Positions 38,134-47,747 are shown, numbered from the stretch's first letter. The stretch: DNA of 64,000 nucleotides from Candidatus Venteria ishoeyi (GCF_030378065.1 NZ_JAUCGJ010000012.1:1-64000); one strand, 5' to 3'. The notes: generated by a model from the letters alone, not told the origin. Program-made: numbers and translations.

Positions 38134-39005
38134 TGGGTAATAAACAAACGTTTCAATTAGTATTGGCAGTTATTGTTTTCATGCTGTTTCTGGCTTCTCT
38201 GTTTACCGTACAGCAAACAGAATATGCCTTAAAACTGCGTTTTGGTAAGGTGGTCAGTGCCGACTTTGATCCTGGGTTAAATTTTAAATTACCGTTTGTG
38301 GATCGCATTCGTTATTTTGAACGCCGTATCCAAACCCTGGATGCACCACCTGAGCGTTTCCTGACCAGCGAAAAGAAAAACCTGATTGTTGATTCTTTCG
38401 TTAAATGGCGCATTGTCAATGTTGAAAAATTCTATACCTCGGTTGGTGGTAATGAATTACGTGCAGGTCAGCGTCTGGCGGAAATTATTGCCGGTGTGCT
38501 GCGCAGTAAAATTGCTTCGCGCACGATTAAGGAAGTTGTTTCCGGTGATCGCGCCGAGATTATGAGTTCCATCGCGGAAGATACCCAGAAAAATGCCGAT
38601 GGCATGGGCATTAAAGTCGTTGATGTGCGGATTAAACAAATCGACCTGCCGCAGGAAGTCAGCCAGTCGGTTTATAAACGTATGGAAGCCGAGCGTGAGC
38701 GTGTCGCTAAAGACCTGCGCTCTCGCGGTGAAGCGGAAGCCGTGCGTATCCAGGCAGATGCCGACCGCCAGAAAATTGTATTACTGGCGGAAGCCCATCG
38801 TAAATCAGAAGAAATTCGGGGTTTAGGTGATGCAGAATCGGCTAAGATTTATGCCGATGCATTTTCTCAGGATAAAGAATTTTATTCTTTATACCGCAGT
38901 CTGAATGCCTATGAGAAAACCTTTAATAATAAATCAGATGTGCTGGTAGTGGAGCCAGATTCTGAGTTCTTTAAATACTTTAATCAGTCTAAACAGAAGG
39001 ATTGA
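38133..39005 (+). CDS. hflC: HflC membrane protease regulator subunit
   Basis: Partner of HflK. A single N-terminal TM helix (LVLAVIVFMLFLASLF) precedes an SPFH domain (LKLRFGKVVSADFDPGLNFKLPF) and a long coiled coil (RMEAERERVAKDLRSRGEAEA, 21-residue run shown only in part elsewhere). 290 residues, standard. Ends in an acidic-lysine tail. Convergent with the transglycosylase gene. Confidence 0.95.
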   Translation: MGNKQTFQLVLAVIVFMLFLASLFTVQQTEYALKLRFGKVVSADFDPGLNFKLPFVDRIRYFERRIQTLDAPPERFLTSEKKNLIVDSFVKWRIVNVEKFYTSVGGNELRAGQRLAEIIAGVLRSKIASRTIKEVVSGDRAEIMSSIAEDTQKNADGMGIKVVDVRIKQIDLPQEVSQSVYKRMEAERERVAKDLRSRGEAEAVRIQADADRQKIVLLAEAHRKSEEIRGLGDAESAKIYADAFSQDKEFYSLYRSLNAYEKTFNNKSDVLVVEPDSEFFKYFNQSKQKD

Positions 39006-39026
39006 TTGAGTAGAGACGTAGCAGTT

Positions 39027-39059
39027 TAGTAGAGACGTAGCATTGCTACGTCTCTACTA
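39027..39059. terminator. 16-bp-arm palindrome between hflC and the transglycosylase gene
   Basis: TAGTAGAGACGTAGCA (39027-39042) and TGCTACGTCTCTACTA (39044-39059) pair around one T, with a partial half-copy at 39008-39022. Between convergent genes it may end both transcripts. It belongs to the GAGACGTAGC palindrome family found again around 54-61 kb. Confidence 0.7.
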
Positions 39060-39062
39060 TAA

Positions 39063-39782
39063 TTATTGATAACGCGCATACAAATCCATGACCTTGACAA
39101 CATAATTCTGGGTTTCCCGATAGGGCGGAATTTTATTACCATAACGCATCACCGCGCCTTCCCCGGCATTATAAGCCGCCAAAGCCAGTTTAATATCATT
39201 AAAACGCCCCAGTAGTTGTTTCAGATAACGGGTGCCACCATCTAAATTATCCGCCGGATCATAACGATCCCGCACGCCTAAGTGTTTTGCCGTAGCGGGC
39301 ATTAACTGCATTAAACCAACCGCGCCTTTAGGTGAAATGGCATCGGCGTTATACGCCGACTCCGCTGTGACCACAGCATGAATTAACGCCGGATCAAGTT
39401 GATACAGATTGGCTGTTTGGCGGATTAATGGCGCGTAATGCTCAGAGAGTTTACCTAATGCCGTGACCGCAACCCCCAAATCAATATTCTCAGGTAATCC
39501 CGGGCTATCACCAGAATAAATCAATTGATAACGCATATCTGGCGGTTGATCGGTCAGATGCACTATGCCTTTGGGGTCAATATATTTATAAATTTCCACG
39601 CTGGCAACAAAGCCGGTTTTTTTCAAAGCCCGCTTGGTTAAGGTGGGTTTGGGCTTTGCATTCCGTGGCTGATTGGTAAAATACATATTACCGTTGGCAT
39701 CGGTATAACTGTAAATTTCACTGGCCTGTCCCGTAGAAAAAGCCAAAAAGCAAAGCAATAAGACTATCCTGTGATTTTTCAT
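39063..39782 (-). CDS. SLT-type lytic transglycosylase with two DUF4124 segments
   Basis: Cleaves peptidoglycan in the periplasm. A signal peptide precedes two DUF4124-like repeats (IYSYTDANGNMYFTNQP and IYKYIDPKGIVHLTDQP), then the transglycosylase domain: AVVTAESAYNADAISPKGA with catalytic Glu, GLMQLMPATAKHLGV and LAAYNAGEGAV. The ATG at 39782 is chosen over a TTG upstream. 239 residues. Confidence 0.9.
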   Translation of the reverse strand: MKNHRIVLLLCFLAFSTGQASEIYSYTDANGNMYFTNQPRNAKPKPTLTKRALKKTGFVASVEIYKYIDPKGIVHLTDQPPDMRYQLIYSGDSPGLPENIDLGVAVTALGKLSEHYAPLIRQTANLYQLDPALIHAVVTAESAYNADAISPKGAVGLMQLMPATAKHLGVRDRYDPADNLDGGTRYLKQLLGRFNDIKLALAAYNAGEGAVMRYGNKIPPYRETQNYVVKVMDLYARYQ

Positions 39783-39894
39783 GTCATTTCTCTCATGCAA
39801 ATGTTTGTTTTATTTTTAAAGAATAATTGATTGCAAAACTAATGCAAACCACTTATTTTCTCATTCCACATTCAGTGCTTTGGTATCGATACTC

Positions 39895-41085
39895 ATGAAT
39901 CCTGATCTCGCAAAACTGCAAGCTTACCCGTTTGAAAAACTCAGAAAATTAAAAGCCGGTATAAAACCTGCCAAAGATTCACCAATTTTACTGTCAATTG
40001 GTGAGCCTAAACACCCTACGCCGGAAATAATTAAACAAGCCATTATTGACAATCTTGACGGTTTGGCAAAGTACCCCCTGACCAAAGGTGATACGGCATT
40101 GCGTGAAGCCATCAGTCATTGGTTAGTTGAGCGTTTCAGCCTGTCTGCGGCCAATCCTGAAACTCAGGTATTACCCGTTAACGGCACCCGCGAAGCATTA
40201 TTTGCTTTTGCCCAGGCGGTTTTAGATCGTACTCAGGTTAATGCAAGAGTATTATTGCCCAATCCGTTTTATCAGATTTATGAAGGTGCGGCATTGCTCG
40301 CCGGGGTGCAGCCGGAATTTATTAATATCAGTGAGCGCAGTGGTTTAATCCCAGATTTTGACAGCATTACCGAATCAACCTGGCAGCAATGTCAGTTGCT
40401 GTATATTTGCACCCCAGGCAATCCTACCGGTGCAGTGATTCCGCTGGCAACCTTAAAACATTTGATTGAACTGGCGCAGCGTTATGATTTTATCATCGCC
40501 TCTGATGAATGTTATTCTGAATTATACCAGGATGAAAATCAGCCTCCACCGGGTTTATTGCAGGCTGCAACAGAAATGGGCAACACGGAATTTAAACAGT
40601 GCGTGGTATTCCACAGCCTGTCCAAACGCTCGAATGCACCGGGGCTGCGTTCCGGTTTTGTTGCCGGGGATGCCACTATTTTACAAAAATTTTTACTCTA
40701 TCGCACTTATCACGGCTGCGCCATGCCTCCCGCCATGCAAGCCGCCAGTACCGCTGCCTGGTCAGATGAAAGCCATGTGCGCCAAAATCGTTTGTGGTAT
40801 CAGGAAAAATTTATTGCGGTTGAGGAAATTTTAGCCCCCGTATTGAAGTTTTCACGGCCTCCTGCGGGTTTTTATCTGTGGCCGCAAACACCGATGCCTG
40901 ATGCGCTATTCACCCGCGAATTATATGCCCAGGAAAATGTGACAGTGTTACCGGGTTCGTATTTATCGCGGGATACAGTGCAAGGCAACCCCGGCGCGGG
41001 ACATGTGCGTATTGCCCTGGTTGCGCCGCTGGAGGAGTGTTTGGAAGCGGCACGGCGGATTGTGCATTTTATTGAAGCGCAATAG
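39895..41085 (+). CDS. dapC: Succinyldiaminopimelate transaminase DapC
   Basis: PLP-dependent aminotransferase of the lysine/diaminopimelate pathway. The start MNPDLAKLQAYPFEKLRKL matches the proteobacterial DapC group. The class I/II motifs are ILLSIGEPKHPTP, NGTREALFAFAQ, CTPGNPTGAVI, ASDECYSELY and the Schiff-base lysine in SLSKRSNAPGLRSGF, with the substrate-binding Arg in HVRIALV. 396 residues; the ATG at 39895 is used because an in-frame non-ATG is the only earlier candidate. Confidence 0.9.
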   Translation: MNPDLAKLQAYPFEKLRKLKAGIKPAKDSPILLSIGEPKHPTPEIIKQAIIDNLDGLAKYPLTKGDTALREAISHWLVERFSLSAANPETQVLPVNGTREALFAFAQAVLDRTQVNARVLLPNPFYQIYEGAALLAGVQPEFINISERSGLIPDFDSITESTWQQCQLLYICTPGNPTGAVIPLATLKHLIELAQRYDFIIASDECYSELYQDENQPPPGLLQAATEMGNTEFKQCVVFHSLSKRSNAPGLRSGFVAGDATILQKFLLYRTYHGCAMPPAMQAASTAAWSDESHVRQNRLWYQEKFIAVEEILAPVLKFSRPPAGFYLWPQTPMPDALFTRELYAQENVTVLPGSYLSRDTVQGNPGAGHVRIALVAPLEECLEAARRIVHFIEAQ

Positions 41086-41137
41086 GTTTTTCTGGCGTTT
41101 TCTTATGCTTGAAATCAATATCCATGCAAGATGGGCT

Positions 41138-43141
41138 TTATCCATTTTTCACAAATGCTGCATACTGCCCTAAATCACTGTGCGGTTTACCAATATAAAA
41201 ACCTTGCGAGTAATTGATACCAATTTCTATTACGCTGTCCAACACCGCTTTGGAGTGGACATGTTCGGCAATGGTTTTTATGCCCAGTTGGGTGGCAAAA
41301 TTCTGAATGGTTTTGACAATCAGGCGCGAGCTTTCATCCTGATCCAGATCACGCACCAGTGAAGCGTCAATTTTTAGATAATCAACATCCAATTTCAGAA
41401 TATAGTCAAAATTAGAATACCCCGAGCCAAAGTCATCAATGGCGATACGACAGCCCAGTTGCTTGGCGCGGTGGATAAAAGCTGTCACTTCAGGAAAGTT
41501 TTCTATGCCTTCAGACTCCAGCAATTCAATCACCAGTTGTTTACCGATATTGTATTGTTTGATGCAATTCAGGATGAAAGCAACGGTTTCCTGATCCAGA
41601 ATATCATCAGTGCTGAGATTAAGTGAAAACTGGTAGCATGAAGTATCCTGAATTTTTTCTAATATCTGCTCCAGCATCATGCGGGTGATGTGGTGATAAA
41701 GTTTGGTAGTTTTTGCCGCGTTGATAAAACGCCCCGGTAAAACCAGTTGGTTTTGTTCATCAAATAAACGTGCCAGACATTCATATTTTTCGACATTCAG
41801 CGTTTTATTATTCAGAATCGGCTGGAAATGCGCATGAACCTTTCCTTGTTGGATGGCGGTTTTAACCAGCCGTGCTTCCTCCAGATTACGCGCATAGATT
41901 TGGTGCATTTCAATACCGGGGTTATAGACCAGCATTGGTTTGCGTGTGCGTTTTGCCGTTTTCAGGGCTAAGGCAGCAGCGGATAATAAATGGGATTTTG
42001 CCACTGGCGGGTGGAGCGACAGGCCCAGACTAACGCCCAGCAGAATTTCTGAATCACTTTGGGTTGTAAAAGTATGCGTTTCCAGTAACTGGTGCAGTTC
42101 CTGGCAAAATGCCAATAATTGTGCTTCTGAATCCAGTTGTAAGGCAGTGATAGCAAACTCATCAGCAGATAAGCGATATAACTCACTATTACTGTTTTGA
42201 ATATAAGGTTGCAGATAATCTGCAATGCCACAGAGAATTTCATCACCATTTTGATGACCAAAAAAATTATTAATTTCCCGAAAACCATCAATATCCACCA
42301 GAATGAGTACCTTGATAGCAACTTGTTCCAGGTCATTTAATAATTTTGTGCGGTTGGGCAGGCCCGTCAGATGGTCAGTGAATAGCTCTTCACGTAAGGC
42401 TTTGGAGGTAATTTCCAATTGATTTTTATAGGCAATAATTTCGCTGATGTCGGTAAATGTTGCCACATAAAGTTTTTCCTTACCTTGCTGGCGTGAGGCG
42501 CGCACTTTAACATCAAAAATATAATCCCGACCATGATATAAAATCCGCACTTTATGTGACTGTTTTGGGCGTGAGGCAATATATTCTACCCACAACTCAT
42601 CACCCATATATTCTAATACGCAGGCATCCTTATCATGGACGCAAGCAATAAAAAAATTACAAATACAATTATATTCAGTGAGAAATGCCTTTAAATCCGG
42701 GTATTCTGAAAAAAGTTGAAAAAATGCCAGATTTACATTGCGCAGTTGCTTGCCATCGGTCAACATCACAATATTGATTTGTGAATCGAGAATGTTTTGA
42801 GTCAGCGATTGCGTTACTGCAAGTTCACGGGTGCGGTGTTTAACTTTTTCTTCCAACTGGATATTCAAGCGTTGCAGGGCTTCATCTTTCGCTGTCAATT
42901 GCACCACTTGTCTTGAAGAGTCCTGCTGCAATATTTTGATTTTACCCAGCAAAAACCCAAAAATCATACCCACCACGACAGGTATGATGAAAAAACGAAT
43001 GGGAATTTCGGCAGCACCCAGCTTTAACACATACCAATACTGAAACAAGGCAAAGGGCAAAATATATAGGATTGCAATTGAAATATATCTTGCGTAAATC
43101 CAATGTTTTTGTATTTTATTCACTGACCGTATCATTTTCAT
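41138..43141 (-). CDS. Membrane GGDEF-EAL protein, GGDEF degenerate
   Basis: Two TM helices near the N-terminus (about 15-60), a coiled coil (residues 75-110), a PAS-like region, then a GGDEF domain whose motif reads RLSADEF, so GG is SA and cyclase activity is unlikely. The EAL domain keeps YECLARL (E present), IAIDDFGSGYSN, LKIDASLV and the late IAEHV glutamate, so phosphodiesterase activity is plausible. It may degrade cyclic di-GMP, with the GGDEF part as a GTP sensor. Its start overlaps the dolP end by 26 bp on the same strand. Confidence 0.87.
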   Translation of the reverse strand: MKMIRSVNKIQKHWIYARYISIAILYILPFALFQYWYVLKLGAAEIPIRFFIIPVVVGMIFGFLLGKIKILQQDSSRQVVQLTAKDEALQRLNIQLEEKVKHRTRELAVTQSLTQNILDSQINIVMLTDGKQLRNVNLAFFQLFSEYPDLKAFLTEYNCICNFFIACVHDKDACVLEYMGDELWVEYIASRPKQSHKVRILYHGRDYIFDVKVRASRQQGKEKLYVATFTDISEIIAYKNQLEITSKALREELFTDHLTGLPNRTKLLNDLEQVAIKVLILVDIDGFREINNFFGHQNGDEILCGIADYLQPYIQNSNSELYRLSADEFAITALQLDSEAQLLAFCQELHQLLETHTFTTQSDSEILLGVSLGLSLHPPVAKSHLLSAAALALKTAKRTRKPMLVYNPGIEMHQIYARNLEEARLVKTAIQQGKVHAHFQPILNNKTLNVEKYECLARLFDEQNQLVLPGRFINAAKTTKLYHHITRMMLEQILEKIQDTSCYQFSLNLSTDDILDQETVAFILNCIKQYNIGKQLVIELLESEGIENFPEVTAFIHRAKQLGCRIAIDDFGSGYSNFDYILKLDVDYLKIDASLVRDLDQDESSRLIVKTIQNFATQLGIKTIAEHVHSKAVLDSVIEIGINYSQGFYIGKPHSDLGQYAAFVKNG

Positions 43142-43742
43142 GAACGATCAACTTGACGTATTCGATCAGTGGAATCACCTTTTTCACCCCATCAACCCGG
43201 CGGATAGTATCAATCGCGGCATCGGCTTCTTCCCGACTTAACAGCCCCATGACATATACGGTGCGGTTGGAGAGTGTCATATGCACATGGCTGGCATTAA
43301 AAAACTGTTTACCCACTAAAGCTGCGGTGATGCGGATGCGTAAATTGGAATCATATTCACGACTTTCCTGAGACAGTAGTGGTGCAATATGGATTTCATT
43401 GTGAATTTTACGAATATTAGGCACATGGTCTAAAATTTGTTTAATTGCTTGCTGACGCACCGCATCACTGGGCGCTTCCCCGGCTAACAGCACAATGCGG
43501 TTATAAGATAAAAATTTAATCCGCGCTTGTGTGGCCACCGTTTTATCTTTTTCCAGGGCCGTCTGGATGGCCTGGATAATGTTATCATCCAGCTCGGAAA
43601 TTTCCGCGCTGCGGCGATCTGTAAACACCCGGGTAGCCGCTGCACCCGTTGCAAAAAGGGCTGTGCCCACCGCCAAGGTACCGCAGCCCTGTAGCGATAA
43701 ATTAACAAGAATAAGACAAAAAACAGCAATAAACTTTTTCAT
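43116..43742 (-). CDS. dolP: BON-domain outer-membrane lipoprotein, DolP-like
   Basis: Signal peptide with lipobox LQGC, then two BON domains (LSYNRIVLLAGEAPSDAVRQQ and LSNRTVYVMGLLSREEADA with VDGVKKVIPLIEYV). DolP binds anionic phospholipids at division sites and supports outer-membrane integrity. 208 residues. It follows diaA, as in E. coli yraO-yraP. It overlaps the GGDEF-EAL gene start. Confidence 0.9.
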   Translation of the reverse strand: MKKFIAVFCLILVNLSLQGCGTLAVGTALFATGAAATRVFTDRRSAEISELDDNIIQAIQTALEKDKTVATQARIKFLSYNRIVLLAGEAPSDAVRQQAIKQILDHVPNIRKIHNEIHIAPLLSQESREYDSNLRIRITAALVGKQFFNASHVHMTLSNRTVYVMGLLSREEADAAIDTIRRVDGVKKVIPLIEYVKLIVHENDTVSE

Positions 43743-43812
43743 GAGATTTCCTTTTTGGCATGGGTTAAAGCTGTTTGCAGCAGCTTTAGGGCTGAATGAA
43801 ATTACATCAGAC

Positions 43813-44427
<615 letters not shown>

Positions 44428-44428
44428 T

Positions 44429-44490
44429 TAGGAACAAGCATTTTATAATACTCAAAACTGGATTAGTCTTTATTTTATTCTCACTCCTTA
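44429..44490. repeat. Deleted MITE-like element (copy D)
   Basis: TTAGGAACAAG...TTTTATAATACT...GGATTAGTCTT at the left and TATTTTATTCTCACTCCTTA at the right match the ends of the 163-bp copies, with about 100 bp of interior missing. It lies just past the Sel1 lipoprotein stop and before the diaA start. Confidence 0.7.
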
Positions 44491-45545
44491 GCTTGAACTT
44501 CCCGCGCCAGTCGCTGCGCTTCAGCAATTTGTTCACTGGTTAAACGACCTGCCAGGGTTTGCCTTGATTCCAATGCGCCTTTAGCGCCTTGCGCTGTTGC
44601 CAACAAATACCACTGATATGCCAGCACAAAATCCTGCGGCACCCCTTGCCCCAGTTCATACATGACCCCCAGGATAAACTGGGCTTCAGGATAACCCTGG
44701 TTCGCCGCGCGCGTCTGCCAGTAAGCGGCTTTGCTATAATCCTGAACAACACCTTCTCCCGTATAATGACGCACCCCCAGCACGGATTGTGCTGCACTGT
44801 GACCTTGCTTTGCCGCCTGTTGATACCAGTCCAGCGCTGTGCTGTCATTTTTTGCCACACCTTTGCCCTGTTCATACATTTGGCCCAGCATAAACTGAGC
44901 TTTGGCTTTGCCCTGTTTGGCTAAAGGCTGACAATAGGACAAGGCTTGTGCATAATTTTTTTGCTTCAGCACTTGCTGACATTCAGCCAAAGAATGTACG
45001 GGTGCGGTTGTTGTGTCGCTTGTTTCATGCGTTGCCACTTCTGCTTCTTCTGCTTCTGCTTCTGTTGTTTGTGCGGTCTCTTGTTCAGCAAGGGGCTCAG
45101 CAACAGTTTCAGCAACGATTTTCTCTTCAGCAGCGACTGTTTCGGTGTTTTTCACAACCACTTCAGTGCCTAAACGCTGTTTAAAGTCTTTGACTACTTG
45201 CAAACAGGAAAATGCATAACCACGTTTTAACTTATCCAGGGTTTCTGCTGTTTTTGGTTTTTTTGCAAAACGTTGTTTAATTTTCTTACAACGCTTATCC
45301 CGCTCTTTCTCCACTTTGGTAAACTGTGTCTTGAGATGAGAATCCTCGTGATGCGTTTGTAAATAACGAGTCAGTGGATCGATATATTTTTGTGCAAATA
45401 ACTTATCCACTTCAGCATCAGCACGGGATTTGAGATTTGCCGCTTCCGTCTCAATAGTAGCTTCATCCACTGTAGCCTTCTCAGGCATCGTTTCACAAGC
45501 GCCTAGAAATAGACTCAGGGCAATAATCAGGATGTGTTTTTTCAT
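44481..45545 (-). CDS. Sel1-repeat lipoprotein
   Basis: Lipobox LGAC after a hydrophobic signal (start MKKHILIIALSLFLG); an acidic, alanine-rich spacer with many E/T residues, then at least three Sel1 (TPR-like) repeats ending in the pattern AQFMLGQMYEQGKGVAKND, AQSVLGVRHYTGEGVVQDY and AQFILGVMYELGQGVPQDF. Such proteins are protein-protein adaptors in the periplasm. The start at 45545 is chosen; the earlier in-frame start precedes a long unlikely N-terminus. Its stop lies within the deleted element's right end. A second Sel1 gene is divergent. Confidence 0.88.
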   Translation of the reverse strand: MKKHILIIALSLFLGACETMPEKATVDEATIETEAANLKSRADAEVDKLFAQKYIDPLTRYLQTHHEDSHLKTQFTKVEKERDKRCKKIKQRFAKKPKTAETLDKLKRGYAFSCLQVVKDFKQRLGTEVVVKNTETVAAEEKIVAETVAEPLAEQETAQTTEAEAEEAEVATHETSDTTTAPVHSLAECQQVLKQKNYAQALSYCQPLAKQGKAKAQFMLGQMYEQGKGVAKNDSTALDWYQQAAKQGHSAAQSVLGVRHYTGEGVVQDYSKAAYWQTRAANQGYPEAQFILGVMYELGQGVPQDFVLAYQWYLLATAQGAKGALESRQTLAGRLTSEQIAEAQRLAREVQAKE

Positions 45546-45676
45546 ATTCTGTTGTCTCCACCTGTCCAGGCAATAGGTCTGGGGCTCAGTAGTATAATAC
45601 CAATCCCAATAGAAGACGATTTTTGTCACAAAATAGCAATATCTATTTTTTTCGCCGTCACAATCAGGAGTTTAAT

Positions 45677-46102
45677 ATGTCCAAAGAAATCAACATGGAC
45701 CTTAACAGCGGTATTTCCGCTTTTGAAACCAAAAATTTTGCCTTGTCTTATCAATTACTGGCACCGCTTGCCGAACAAGGCGAAGCCGAAGCACAGTATC
45801 GCATGGCTATCATGCTGCAAAATGGTCTTGGTATGGTGGCAAATGAAGCAAAAGCCGTGCAACTTATGCAACAAGCCGCCGAACAAGGCCACGCCTTGGC
45901 CCAGCATGGCCTGGGTTTTATGTACATGGAAGGCGAATGCGTGGAACAAGATGGCAAAACAGCCGCCAAATGGTTTAAACAAGCAGCGGAACAAGGTCTG
46001 GTTGGCTCCCTGACCACGTTGGCAAGTCTCTATGAACAAGGCATAGGCGTGGAAAAAAATCTGGAAGAAGCGCAGCGTTTATATAAACTGGCGGGATTTT
46101 AA
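45677..46102 (+). CDS. Small Sel1-repeat protein
   Basis: 141 residues with about three Sel1 repeats (AQYRMAIMLQNGLGM, AQHGLGFMYMEGECVEQDGK and SLTTLASLYEQGIGVEKNLEE). No signal peptide, so cytoplasmic. An AGGAG site lies before the ATG at 45677; an earlier TTG is disfavoured. It faces away from the lipoprotein Sel1 gene, so the two may be related by duplication. Confidence 0.85.
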   Translation: MSKEINMDLNSGISAFETKNFALSYQLLAPLAEQGEAEAQYRMAIMLQNGLGMVANEAKAVQLMQQAAEQGHALAQHGLGFMYMEGECVEQDGKTAAKWFKQAAEQGLVGSLTTLASLYEQGIGVEKNLEEAQRLYKLAGF

Positions 46103-46139
46103 GAATAACTTCTGCGTAATGAATTATGTTCTGGAACTG

Positions 46140-46350
46140 AATAGGGTATAAGGAAGAAAACAAAATTTCCAGGACATCGCTAACATGCAGGTATTGTTTG
46201 GCTGTAATTGCTGCATAAGCCTGTTTTTCGAGTTTGGAACACAATTGGCTCCATCCTCTGAACTCATGGAAATGTTCTGAAGACCAAACTGCATCCTGAT
46301 AAGCTGCTTTATACCCCTGTACCAAGCCATTTTCCCGGTCACTGCCGAGA
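46140..46350 (-). pseudogene. Possible transposase fragment
   Basis: An isolated minus-strand frame reads LVQGYKAAYQDAVWSSEHFHEFRG, then LEKQAYAAITAKQYLHVSDVL, which resembles internal helices of some insertion-sequence transposases. It is bounded on one side by the direct repeat at 46353 and has no start or end of its own. Only the pattern is offered; no family is proved. Confidence 0.3.
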
Positions 46351-46352
46351 CT

Positions 46353-46785
46353 TTGTCTCGCTCCCACGCGCCTTGCGTGGGAGCAAGCCGTGACGCGCCT
46401 GCGTCACGAATCAACACACGGCACAGGCGCGCCTCTACGGGAAATCTATTTTATAAAAAAGCAGCACTGTTCAGGTGCCGGTTCTTGCAGGCCAATACAC
46501 CCAATGCCCCGGTTTCATTTCCTGTTCCAGATAGACTAACACCGGCTTGATTTTTTCCGCTTCATCAAAAAATTCCAGTGCAATCGGTAAGTCCAGCGAT
46601 AAATCCAGTAAATGCGCCTCATGTAGTTGTCTGGAATCACCAAAACCGCTGATGCCACGAAACAAGGTCACGCCGCTGATGTGATAGTCATCATGCAGCA
46701 CTTTCAGCAGTTGTTTAAGTTGCGCCTGTTTGGCTTCGGTTAAATACACCCGCACAAATAACACGTCCTGATGATTCATTATTAA
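46353..46785. repeat. 433-bp direct repeat, copy 1
   Basis: Nearly identical to 47315-47747 with an offset of 962 bp; two mismatches were noticed. It includes two hairpins (GCTCCCACGC/GCGTGGGAGC and CGTGACGC/GCGTCACG) and a complete DUF190 gene. Confidence 0.93.
46471..46779 (-). CDS. DUF190 family protein, copy 1
   Basis: 102 residues of the PII-like DUF190 fold: VLFVRVYLTEAKQAQLKQLL, GVTLFRGISGFGDSR and LSLDLPIALEFFDEAEKI. The function is not known; members are often near CrcB or ion-transport genes. The start corresponds to MNHQDV, exactly as in copy 2, because the longer frame continues into unique sequence outside the repeat. It is the duplicated copy, since copy 2 sits next to polA in the natural way. 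Confidence 0.9.
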   Translation of the reverse strand: MNHQDVLFVRVYLTEAKQAQLKQLLKVLHDDYHISGVTLFRGISGFGDSRQLHEAHLLDLSLDLPIALEFFDEAEKIKPVLVYLEQEMKPGHWVYWPARTGT

Positions 46786-46786
46786 C

Positions 46787-46824
46787 ACAAAATTTACAGA
46801 CATCCACAAAATTTACAGACATCC
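46787..46824. repeat. 19-bp perfect tandem pair
   Basis: ACAAAATTTACAGACATCC occurs at 46787-46805 and 46806-46824, immediately after direct-repeat copy 1. It may mark an insertion or slip site. Confidence 0.9.
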
Positions 46825-46846
46825 ATGTTTTTGATTGGTTCAAAAC

Positions 46847-46960
46847 ATGAGTGTCTCCAAATTTAACATCTCCAAATTTAACACTGAATTTGAAACTGAA
46901 ATCAATGAGATGATTGAAGCTGTTTTAGCGGGAATGTACACTGGAATAAGAGAGACTTAA
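46847..46960 (+). CDS. Small open frame of 37 residues
   Basis: ATG at 46847, stop TAA at 46958; the sequence begins MSVSKFNISKFNTEFETE and ends AGMYTGIRET. A 15-bp tandem repeat encodes SKFNI/SKFNT. It is two bases from the MNT start. It might be a leader or a remnant; there is no independent proof of expression. Confidence 0.3.
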   Translation: MSVSKFNISKFNTEFETEINEMIEAVLAGMYTGIRET

Positions 46961-46962
46961 CC

Positions 46963-47298
46963 ATGAACTTGATGATGGACTCGGACAATACCATGAATAA
47001 AGATGCTTTACATTTAACTGGCATTCTGCGGATTCTACGGGTGCATAAAAAACAGCTACAGGCACATTACGGAATTCGCCGCTTGGCGGTATTCGGCTCG
47101 CGTGCGCGCGGAGAGCAAGACTCTGAAAGCGATATTGACATTCTCGTGGAATTGGGCGACACGCCGTTGGGTCTCCGCTATTTTGCGCTGGTGCGCGAAA
47201 TTGCCGCACTGTTTCCGGTAAAAACTGATGTGGTTTCTCGCGCTGCGCTCAAGCCCCGTTATTTTGAAGCGATAAAAGAGGATTTACACTATGCCTAA
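46963..47298 (+). CDS. MNT-domain nucleotidyltransferase, MntA-like antitoxin
   Basis: The minimal nucleotidyltransferase core AVFGSRARGEQDSESDIDILVE has the GSxARG and DxD motifs. In HEPN-MNT modules this protein neutralises a HEPN toxin, by AMP addition in characterised cases. 111 residues; a shorter start at 46993 is possible. It is flanked by the two direct repeats, and the HEPN frame that begins at 47291 overlaps its end (8 bp) but is cut after eight codons, so this antitoxin is an orphan here. Confidence 0.85.
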   Translation: MNLMMDSDNTMNKDALHLTGILRILRVHKKQLQAHYGIRRLAVFGSRARGEQDSESDIDILVELGDTPLGLRYFALVREIAALFPVKTDVVSRAALKPRYFEAIKEDLHYA

Positions 47299-47314
47299 GC
47301 GTGAAGCTGCTTTG
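47291..47314 (+). pseudogene. Truncated HEPN (DUF86-like) toxin gene start
   Basis: The frame starts MPKREAAL, like the N-terminus of DUF86/HEPN proteins (MPKR...), overlapping the MNT stop by eight bases in the standard toxin-antitoxin arrangement. It then runs straight into the direct repeat at 47315. The rest of the frame to 47512 is repeat sequence with no HEPN character, including the RxxxxH motif, which is missing. Only eight codons support this, but gene order is strong. Confidence 0.55.
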
Positions 47315-47747
47315 TTGTCTCGCTCCCACGCGCCTTGCGTGGGAGCAAGCCGTGACGCGCCTGCGTCACGAATCAACACGCGGCACAGGCGCGCCTCTAC
47401 GGGAAATCTATTTTATAAAAAAGCAGCACTGTTCAGGTGCCGGTTCTTGCAGGCCAATACACCCAATGCCCCGGTTTCATTTCCTGTTCCAGATAGACTA
47501 ACACCGGCTTGATTTTTTCCGCTTCATCAAAAAATTCCAGTGCAATCGGTAAGTCCAGCGATAAATCCAGTAAATGCGCCTCATGTAGTTGTCTGGAATC
47601 ACCAAAACCGCTGATGCCGCGAAACAAGGTCACGCCGCTGATGTGATAGTCATCATGCAGCACTTTCAGCAGTTGTTTAAGTTGCGCCTGTTTGGCTTCG
47701 GTTAAATACACCCGCACAAATAACACGTCCTGATGATTCATTATTAA
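47315..47747. repeat. 433-bp direct repeat, copy 2
   Basis: Starts at the junction with the HEPN fragment and ends within the polA stop region. Same content as copy 1: hairpins and DUF190 gene. Confidence 0.93.
47433..47741 (-). CDS. DUF190 family protein, copy 2
   Basis: Identical protein to copy 1 as far as read (same 102 residues). Its ATG lies two bases after the polA stop (TAATAATG), so it is translated from the polA transcript. This arrangement makes it the likely original copy. Confidence 0.92.
   Translation of the reverse strand: MNHQDVLFVRVYLTEAKQAQLKQLLKVLHDDYHISGVTLFRGISGFGDSRQLHEAHLLDLSLDLPIALEFFDEAEKIKPVLVYLEQEMKPGHWVYWPARTGT

Noticed and set aside
47315-47512. Gene continuing from MPKREAAL
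   Set aside because: Sequence is the direct repeat, identical to copy 1 where no such gene exists.
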